A DNA stretch of 28,594 bases from positions 1-28,594 of the forward strand of contig JBARRS010000129.1 in the NCBI GenBank assembly GCA_049644345.1, read 5' to 3'. The DNA comes from JBARRS01 sp049644345 (GTDB lineage: Bacteria; Actinomycetota; Thermoleophilia; Gaiellales; Gaiellaceae). Below, one piece after another: positions 23,636 to 28,594 of the stretch (position 1 is the first letter of the stretch; each line of letters begins with the position of its first letter). A model generated the notes under the pieces. It saw nothing but the letters and a program-made list of their open reading frames with translations, did not search any database and was not told the DNA's origin. The position numbers were made by a program, and so were the translations under genes.

Positions 23636-25342
23636 CTAACCGCGACGGAGGCTGAGGGCCGCCGTCAGCTCGTCGGTGCCGACCCCGTTCGCGGCCGTGA
23701 CCGAGACGACGTACCTGCCGCGGTAGAAGAGCCGCCCACGGCGGTCGCGACCGTTCCAGACGACGCGCTGGTCGCCGGGCTGAAGTTGCTTCTGCAGCAC
23801 GGTGAGCAGCGGAAGCGACGTGCGGCTCTCGATCCGAACAGTCACCTTCGCGGCGCGCGTGAGCTTGAACGACGCGAGCAGGAAGCGGTGACCGGAGCGC
23901 AGGGTCTGTGTCGGCGCGACCTGCAGGAAACCCAGCGTGTCGTCGAGCAGGAAGGTCTGCGTCGCCGTCGACTGCCGGCCGAGGTCGTCAGTCGCGGTCA
24001 CGCGCCACGTGTACTTGCCCTCCGGGGCGCCGGTGCCGGCCCATGGGAAGGTGTATCTCCCCGGCGGCTTCTGGCCGCTGTCGGTGAGGGCCGCGGCGCC
24101 CCTGGGCCCGACCAGCACCGCCGAGACGGACGACGGGCGCACGACCTTGTAGCCGAGCGTCTGGCTCTCGTTGGCGCCGTCGCCGTTCGGCGAGAGCACC
24201 GCTACCGCCGGCGGCGGCACGTAGACGCCGTAGTAGTCGACGAGCAGCGCCTCGGAGACCGGCTGCTCTCCGGCCGGGTTCGAGGGTTGATTCAGGACTG
24301 TCCCGTCGAACGCCATCGTCGTCGCGCCGCCGGGCTCGAGCCCTGAGCCGGTGATGCAGTGGAGGCGGACGAGCTCGGTGGCGAGCTCGAAGTTCGTCAG
24401 GCCGACGCTGTAGCCGGGTTGCTCTCCGTCGACTGCGACGAGCACGATCGAGCCGTCCTTCCGCTGGCACACGGCGCTGCGCGCAAGCCGAGGCGCGAGC
24501 TGCGCGGGGGTGAATGCCTCGAATGCGCGGAAGACCGGCCGCCCTTTCTGGACGAGCACCGGCCCGCCGCCGATCGCGTTTGCGATTCCGCCCCAGTCGG
24601 GCTTGAGCTCGAAGCGTGCGACGATCCGCGCTCCGACCGGCGCCTCGACCGCGAGCTTCTGCGCCGAACCGCCGCGCGCGGAGAAGACTGCCCCGCCGGG
24701 CGGGATCGCCGTCCCGCCGCCGTTGCGGTACTGCGCGATGACCGTTCCCGCAAGATCGGTGTTCGAGACGACCGTCGGGAACGGGACGACGACGTCCTCG
24801 ATCGCCCCCGGATTGGCCGGCGTCTGCGGGCCCCACGCGCGGGTGAAGATCGTGATGCCGCCGGGCGTGGCCGGCGCGTTCAGCCAGTTGAGGGGACGCC
24901 GCTGCCCCAGCCCCTGCCAGAAGGCGGAGAACGCGATCCGGCGAACGTCGAGCGACCCGTTCGAGCCGATGCCGATGCTCGAGCGCTGCGGGTACGGCAG
25001 GCTCTCGAGCGTGCCACCCTCGATCAGGACGCCGCTCGGGCCTTCCCACGCGGTCGGGTAGTCGCCGTTGATGCCGGCGACCGTCGCGCCGGAAGAGACG
25101 TCCTTCTCCATGCCGGTCAGGCGCTCACGGCCGACGATCTCGCCGTTCGAGTGCGCGGGCTTCAGGGCGTACAGTCCGCCCGGCCGGGGCGCAACGATCA
25201 CGTGTACGCCGACGGGCCCGTGCGGCGTGAAGATCACCTGACGGGTGTACGTGACGCCGGGCATCAGGGTCGTCGAGTAGCCGAAGGCAGGCGCAGCAAG
25301 CGCGCCCGCGGCGACGACAGCGATGAGGACCTTGCGGACCAC
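23636..25342 (-). CDS. Secreted phosphodiester-glycosidase-like (NAGPA domain) protein with FlgD-like Ig modules
   Basis: A 568-residue exported protein. A signal peptide (KVLIAVVAAGALAAPAFG) is followed by a NAGPA/phosphodiester glycosidase domain (about 25-370) and then Ig-like FlgD modules (about 380-568). The NAGPA part has INGDYP (91-96), DGEQPGYSVGLTNFELA (305-321) and VLNQPSNPAGEQPVSEALLV. The usual LDGGGSTTM block reads LEPGGATTM (335-343), a change in a normally well-kept site. The tail starts LSPNGDGANES (383-393) and has PWAGTGAPEGKYTW and WNGRDRRG. NAGPA-fold proteins remove or bind sugar phosphodiester caps, so a cell-wall polymer is a likely target. GTG start; 47 bp after mqnC. 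Confidence 0.75.
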   Translation of the reverse strand: MVRKVLIAVVAAGALAAPAFGYSTTLMPGVTYTRQVIFTPHGPVGVHVIVAPRPGGLYALKPAHSNGEIVGRERLTGMEKDVSSGATVAGINGDYPTAWEGPSGVLIEGGTLESLPYPQRSSIGIGSNGSLDVRRIAFSAFWQGLGQRRPLNWLNAPATPGGITIFTRAWGPQTPANPGAIEDVVVPFPTVVSNTDLAGTVIAQYRNGGGTAIPPGGAVFSARGGSAQKLAVEAPVGARIVARFELKPDWGGIANAIGGGPVLVQKGRPVFRAFEAFTPAQLAPRLARSAVCQRKDGSIVLVAVDGEQPGYSVGLTNFELATELVRLHCITGSGLEPGGATTMAFDGTVLNQPSNPAGEQPVSEALLVDYYGVYVPPPAVAVLSPNGDGANESQTLGYKVVRPSSVSAVLVGPRGAAALTDSGQKPPGRYTFPWAGTGAPEGKYTWRVTATDDLGRQSTATQTFLLDDTLGFLQVAPTQTLRSGHRFLLASFKLTRAAKVTVRIESRTSLPLLTVLQKQLQPGDQRVVWNGRDRRGRLFYRGRYVVSVTAANGVGTDELTAALSLRRG

Positions 25343-25348
25343 GACCCC

Positions 25349-25383
25349 GGCCCAAGGTAGCGGACGCGCCTGCCGGTTGGGCC
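25349..25383 (-). terminator. Inverted repeat between mqnC and the downstream secreted-protein gene
   Basis: GGCCCAA (25349-25355) and TTGGGCC (25377-25383) are perfect 7-bp arms around a 21-nt loop, in the 47-bp gap after the mqnC stop. Two more GC pairs can form inside. There is no T-run. It could be a weak terminator or a processing hairpin that separates mqn expression from the genes below. Confidence 0.35.
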
Positions 25384-25389
25384 CCGGCC

Positions 25390-26478
25390 CTAGTTCCAGA
25401 CGCGGACTTCGCGGTACAGCGTGTCCCGCTGCACGGGGATCTTCCCCAGCGTCCTGATCGTCCGGACGAAGTCCTCCGTCGTCGCGCGATGGGTGGTGCC
25501 GGCGGCCGAAACGACGTTCTCCTCGATCATCACCGAGCCGAGGTCGTCGGCGCCAAACTCGAGCGCGACCTGCCCGATCTTCAGCCCCTGCGTCACCCAC
25601 GACGACTGGATGTGGTCGACGTTGTCGAGGTAGATCCGCGACACGGCCTGGGTGAGCAGGTAATCGAACGACGTCGGCATCGCCGCCCGCGGCACCTTCG
25701 TTCCGAGCCGGTTGCCGTCGTCCTGGAACGTCCAGGAGATGAAGGCGCGGAAACCGCGGGTCTCGTCCTGGAGCTCACGAATCCGGCGCATGTGCTCGAC
25801 GCGCTCGGCGAGCGTCTCGACGTGCCCATACATCATCGTCGCCGTCGTCGAGATCCCGAGCCGGTGCGCCTCGCGCATGATTCCGAGCCACTCGGCGGAG
25901 GTCGTCTTCTTCGGCGAGATGACCTCTCGGACGCGGTCGACGAGGATCTCTGCGCCGCCGCCTGGAATCGAGTCGAGGCCCGCGTCGCGCAGACGCGCGA
26001 GGGCGTCGGGAATCGACAGCTTCGAGCGGCGGGCCGCATGCTGGATCTCCGACGGCGAGAGGGCGTGCAAGTGGACCGGGTAGCGCGCCTTGATCGAGCT
26101 GAAGAGGTCCTCGTAGTAGTCGACCCCGAGATCGGGATGATGGCCACCTTGCATCAGCAGCCCGGTGCCGCCGATCGCCAGGGTCTCCTCGATCTTCTTG
26201 AAGATGACGGGCTTCGGGAGCAGGTAACCCTCGCGCGTGTCGCCGGGTGAGCGGTAGAACGCGCAGAAGTCGCAGTCCGTGTAGCAGACGTTGGTGTAGT
26301 TGACGTTCCGGTCGACGATGAACGTGATCCGCGTCGGATCGGTGCGGCGAGCCCGCAGCTCGTTTGCCGCCTTGCCCACGGTCACCAGGTCGCGCGACTC
26401 GAGCAGCGTCAACGCCTCGGCGTCGGTGATTCGCTCGCCGTCGACGGCCTTGCCGACGATCGCGGCCGGCTCGTTCAA
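25390..26478 (-). CDS. mqnC: Dehypoxanthine futalosine cyclase, radical SAM
   Basis: A 362-residue radical SAM enzyme of the futalosine menaquinone route. It turns dehypoxanthine futalosine into the cyclic form. The cluster motif CYTDCDFC is at Cys65, Cys69 and Cys72, preceded by NVNYTNV. Other family blocks are LLMQGGHHPDLGVDYYE, SPSEIQH, DSIPGGGAEIL and the C-terminal RDTLYREVRVWN, shared with MqnE, its paralogue in this window. The TTG start at 26478 overlaps the mqnA stop by 4 bp (TTGA). The longer open frame upstream has unrelated Arg-rich sequence and is mqnA shadow. Confidence 0.93.
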   Translation of the reverse strand: MNEPAAIVGKAVDGERITDAEALTLLESRDLVTVGKAANELRARRTDPTRITFIVDRNVNYTNVCYTDCDFCAFYRSPGDTREGYLLPKPVIFKKIEETLAIGGTGLLMQGGHHPDLGVDYYEDLFSSIKARYPVHLHALSPSEIQHAARRSKLSIPDALARLRDAGLDSIPGGGAEILVDRVREVISPKKTTSAEWLGIMREAHRLGISTTATMMYGHVETLAERVEHMRRIRELQDETRGFRAFISWTFQDDGNRLGTKVPRAAMPTSFDYLLTQAVSRIYLDNVDHIQSSWVTQGLKIGQVALEFGADDLGSVMIEENVVSAAGTTHRATTEDFVRTIRTLGKIPVQRDTLYREVRVWN

Positions 26479-27236
26479 GCCGGCACCGCCTCCTGGACGA
26501 ACCGCAACTCGGGCACTGCGTCCAGCTCGGCGACGTCGCGGGCGAACTCGAGGAACGTGAGCAGGCCTGCCCGCTCGCGCGGCCCGAAGCGATAGCGGAG
26601 CTTCTCGAAGTAGCGTGCCAGGAAGCCCGCGGGGTAGCCGTAGCGCTCGCTCGCCTCGTAGGCGAGCCGCTCGGGCTCTGCCCGGGCGAGGCGGACCGAC
26701 TGAACGAGGGCGTCCTCGAGCTCCTGCAGACCGGGAGGAGAGGGATCGGGCGCGGCCCACACGGCGAAGACCATCGGCAGGCCCGTCCGCTCGAGCCAGA
26801 GCCGGCCGAGGTCGTAGTGCGGGGTCGGATCCTCGAAGGCGCTCTTCAGCGCCGCGTCGCCGATCAAAAGCTTCGCCTCGGCGGGTTGTCCCAGCGGCAC
26901 GTGCTCAGCCTCGGGCAGCAAGACCTTGGTCAGCACGACCGACGTCGCCGACTCCGGCGTGACGGCCACCGTTCGCACCTGCTCGAGCGGCGTGCGGGAG
27001 ACGAGCTGAATCGAATCGATCGCTCCCTCGGAACCGACGCAGAGACGGGGCAGAATCCGAAGACGCTCCGCGTTGCGCGCGTACTCGATCGACGAGATCG
27101 GTGCGAGGTCGCACTCGCCGGCGAGAAGCGCACGGTTGAGGTCGGTCGGAACGCCCACGATCTCGTCGACCTCGGCCTCGAGCCGGTAGAAGACCGGCGC
27201 CATGTTCACGTAGCCGATCCGCCCCAGCCGGATCAC
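26475..27236 (-). CDS. mqnA: Chorismate dehydratase
   Basis: A 253-residue protein of the MqnA/MqnD periplasmic-binding-protein-like fold. It removes water from chorismate to give 3-enolpyruvylbenzoate, the entry step of the futalosine route. Typical blocks are IRLGRIGYVNMAPVFY at the N-terminus, GECDLAPISSIEYA, SIQLVSR and DLGRLWLERTGLPMVFAVW. I chose the GTG at 27236 over the GTG at 27254. It gives the family N-terminus, has GGGAG-like SD bases 6 nt upstream (GGGAG-CCGCA-GTG), and overlaps the stop of the small upstream ORF by 4 bp (GTGA). It ends in a TTGA overlap with mqnC. Confidence 0.92.
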   Translation of the reverse strand: MIRLGRIGYVNMAPVFYRLEAEVDEIVGVPTDLNRALLAGECDLAPISSIEYARNAERLRILPRLCVGSEGAIDSIQLVSRTPLEQVRTVAVTPESATSVVLTKVLLPEAEHVPLGQPAEAKLLIGDAALKSAFEDPTPHYDLGRLWLERTGLPMVFAVWAAPDPSPPGLQELEDALVQSVRLARAEPERLAYEASERYGYPAGFLARYFEKLRYRFGPRERAGLLTFLEFARDVAELDAVPELRFVQEAVPA

Positions 27237-27394
27237 TGCGGCTCCCATCCCCACTCACCCGGCGGGATTGTGTGCAAGAAGGGGAAGTACCAGCGAAAGA
27301 GCTGCCGCATGCGCGTCCGCTGGCACCAGCAGGTCGACGCACAAGTGCAGCGGTAGTTGCGGGGGTTGTAGAGCCGCGCGACCCAGTGGCTCAT
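27233..27394 (-). CDS. Unrecognised 53-residue Cys-rich protein between mqnE and mqnA
   Basis: A small ORF that fills the space between mqnE and mqnA exactly. Its ATG overlaps the mqnE stop (ATGA, 27391-27394) and its TGA overlaps the mqnA GTG (GTGA, 27233-27236). A good SD-like stretch (GAGGTGGGA) precedes the ATG. The protein starts MSHWVARLYNPRNYR, then has CTCASTCWC (16-24), a C-x-C-x3-C-x-C cluster, then a basic/aromatic part (RMRQLFRWYFPFLHTIPPG) and ends EWGWEPQ. Six Trp and four Cys in 53 residues are unlike chance GC-rich frames. The Cys set could hold a metal or cluster. I do not recognise the family. A link to the radical SAM enzymes on either side is inference. Confidence 0.65.
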   Translation of the reverse strand: MSHWVARLYNPRNYRCTCASTCWCQRTRMRQLFRWYFPFLHTIPPGEWGWEPQ

Positions 27395-28494
27395 TCCCAC
27401 CTCTGAAGCTCGTTGTAGAGCGTGTCTCGCTGGACCGGGATCCGGCCGGCGGCTGTGATCTCACGGACGAGCTCCTCGACCTTCTGCTCCGTCTCCGTCG
27501 TCGCGCCGGCCGCGTGGAAGATCTCCTCGCGCACGACCGTGCCCTGGACGTCGTTCGCGCCGAAGTGCAGGGCGACCTGCGCCATCGGCATGCCCATCAT
27601 GATCCAGTACGCCTTGACGTGCGGAATGTTGTCGAGCATGAGCCTCGACACCGCGATCAGCTTCAGGTCGTCCGCCCCGGTCGTGTGCTTCCATCCCCTC
27701 CGCTCGAACACCGTGTTCTCCGGGTGGAAGGCAAGCGGGATGAAGGCGAGGAAGCCGCCGGTGCGGTCCTGCTGGTCGCGAAGGCGAAGCAGGTGGTCGA
27801 CGCGCTCCTCGTAGGTCTCGACGTGCCCGTAGAGCATCGTGCAGTGCGTCGGGATCCCGAGCCGGTGCGCAGTGTCGTGCACGTCGAACCAGTCGTCGGG
27901 ATGTTCCTTGCCCGGCGCCACCAGCCGCCGGACACGGTCGGCGAAGATCTCCGCGCCGCCCCCGGGCAGCGAGCCGAGACCGGCCTCCTTCAGCTCGCGC
28001 AGGACTTCCTCGTGGGAGAGCCCGGACAGGTTCGACATGTGGTGGATCTCGCTTGCCGTGTACAGCTTCAGGTGAACGTCCGGCATCGCGTCGTGCAGCG
28101 CCCGGGTCGTGTCGACGTAGAACGAGAAGTCGACGTGCGGGTTCTCGCCGTTGACCATGTGGATCTCGGTGAACTGCGTCAGCTCGCGCTGGCGCAGCGC
28201 GTCCTCCACGAGCTCCTCGGTCGTGATCGTGTACGCGTTCGGCTGCTTCGACGTCGCCGCGAAGGCGCAGAACTTGCACTTCACGCGGCAGACGTTCGTC
28301 TGGTTCAAGTACAGGTTCTGGACGAAGAAGACGCGGTCGTCACCGCCGCGAACGCGCCGCGCGAGGTCCGCCAGCTCGCCGAGAGCGAGCAGGTCGTCCG
28401 ACTCCATCAGCGCAAGACCGTCCTCGAAGTCGAGCCGCTCGTCCGCCTCGACCTTCTCGTGCAGCTCCTGGAAGGTGTCGATCGCGACGGCCAC
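27391..28494 (-). CDS. mqnE: Aminodeoxyfutalosine synthase, radical SAM
   Basis: A 367-residue radical SAM enzyme that joins the adenosyl radical to 3-enolpyruvylbenzoate, the MqnA product, to give aminofutalosine. The cluster motif CRVKCKFC is at Cys69, Cys73 and Cys76, preceded by NLYLNQTNV. Further family blocks are EIHMVNGENPHVDF, LYTASEIHHM, GSLPGGGAEIF, HCTMLYGHVET and the C-terminal RDTLYNELQRWE. It is a paralogue of MqnC. GTG start at 28494; 5 bp separate it from the stop of the gene at the window edge. The order mqnE, small ORF, mqnA, mqnC shows one futalosine-pathway transcript; mqnB and mqnD are not in the window. Confidence 0.93.
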   Translation of the reverse strand: MAVAIDTFQELHEKVEADERLDFEDGLALMESDDLLALGELADLARRVRGGDDRVFFVQNLYLNQTNVCRVKCKFCAFAATSKQPNAYTITTEELVEDALRQRELTQFTEIHMVNGENPHVDFSFYVDTTRALHDAMPDVHLKLYTASEIHHMSNLSGLSHEEVLRELKEAGLGSLPGGGAEIFADRVRRLVAPGKEHPDDWFDVHDTAHRLGIPTHCTMLYGHVETYEERVDHLLRLRDQQDRTGGFLAFIPLAFHPENTVFERRGWKHTTGADDLKLIAVSRLMLDNIPHVKAYWIMMGMPMAQVALHFGANDVQGTVVREEIFHAAGATTETEQKVEELVREITAAGRIPVQRDTLYNELQRWE

Positions 28495-28499
28495 GCCGG

Positions 28500-28594
28500 T
28501 CAGCTCACCCTGTCCACGACCGCGTGGGTCAGGAACTCGAGCTCGCCGCGGCGGAGCTCGCCGTCGAGGCAGGCGCCGGCGCGGCGCGCGTAGT
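28500..28594 (-). CDS. C-terminal fragment of an unidentified protein at the window edge
   Basis: The last 30 codons of a minus-strand gene run in from the right edge and stop with TGA 5 bp before the mqnE start, so it is probably in the same operon. The visible end, including RRGELEFLTHAVVDRVS, is charged and helical, with no membrane segment. It does not look like the end of MqnD or a UbiA-type prenyltransferase. I cannot name it. Confidence 0.5.
   Translation of the reverse strand, partial: YARRAGACLDGELRRGELEFLTHAVVDRVS

Noticed and set aside
27237..27254. Earlier GTG start for mqnA at 27254
   Set aside because: It adds six residues not typical of the family; the GTG at 27236 has a better SD and a GTGA overlap with the small ORF.
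27255..27464. Minus-strand ORF of 69 codons between mqnE and mqnA
   Set aside because: It overlaps the conserved end of mqnE and has no SD; the other frame at 27233-27394 fits both neighbours through 4-bp overlaps.
1..28594. CRISPR arrays, tRNA or rRNA genes, insertion sequences, phage genes
   Set aside because: No spaced direct repeats, cloverleaf arms, CCA ends, transposase or phage motifs were seen; the coding style is uniform across the window.

Overview
This window comes from a GC-rich bacterial chromosome. Roughly two thirds of the bases are G or C by eye, GTG and TTG starts outnumber ATG, and genes are packed with 1-26 bp overlaps. The futalosine menaquinone genes, the UvrD2-type helicase with a C-terminal HRDC-like end and the general protein style suggest a deep-branching actinobacterium, possibly Thermoleophilia. 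That assignment is inference; no rRNA or tRNA marker is present.

Layout. (1) 1-3084, plus strand: the tail of an ATP-grasp enzyme, a glycosyltransferase and a polysaccharide flippase. (2) 2996-6172, minus strand: an O-antigen ligase/polymerase, a secreted FlgD-like Ig protein and a PIG-L deacetylase. (3) 6188-8674, minus: a formyltransferase-fold enzyme, a second ATP-grasp enzyme and a PglC-like sugar-phosphate transferase. (4) 8695-15347, minus: a tightly coupled sulfur run of a flavoprotein, class I fumarase alpha and beta, phosphosulfolactate synthase (ComA family), APS reductase, APS kinase, ATP sulfurylase and a TauE/SafE permease. (5) 15437-18104: a small pilin-like protein, a maleylacetate-reductase-like enzyme coupled to a LysR regulator, and a lipoprotein. 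(6) 18108-23615, minus: UvrD2-like helicase, CapD/PglF-like nucleotide-sugar dehydratase, DegT/PglE-like aminotransferase and a DedA membrane protein. (7) 23636-28594, minus: a secreted phosphodiester-glycosidase-like protein, then mqnC, mqnA, an unlisted 53-residue Cys-rich ORF, mqnE and the end of one more gene.

How the genes may work together. Regions 1-3 and 6 look like a split surface-glycan locus: dehydratase and aminotransferase make a UDP-4-amino sugar, the sugar transferase loads the first sugar on the lipid, glycosyltransferase, flippase and ligase finish the chain, and the deacetylase, formyltransferase and ATP-grasp enzymes decorate it. Region 4 takes sulfate to sulfite, but has no sulfite reductase; instead it carries a ComA homologue, which uses sulfite and PEP, beside a hydratase/lyase and a fumarate-reductase-like flavoprotein. 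This is the best candidate for an undescribed pathway here, making a C3 sulfonate. The second strong novelty candidate is the 53-residue protein with a CxCxxxCxC motif locked between mqnE and mqnA by 4-bp stop/start overlaps on both sides.
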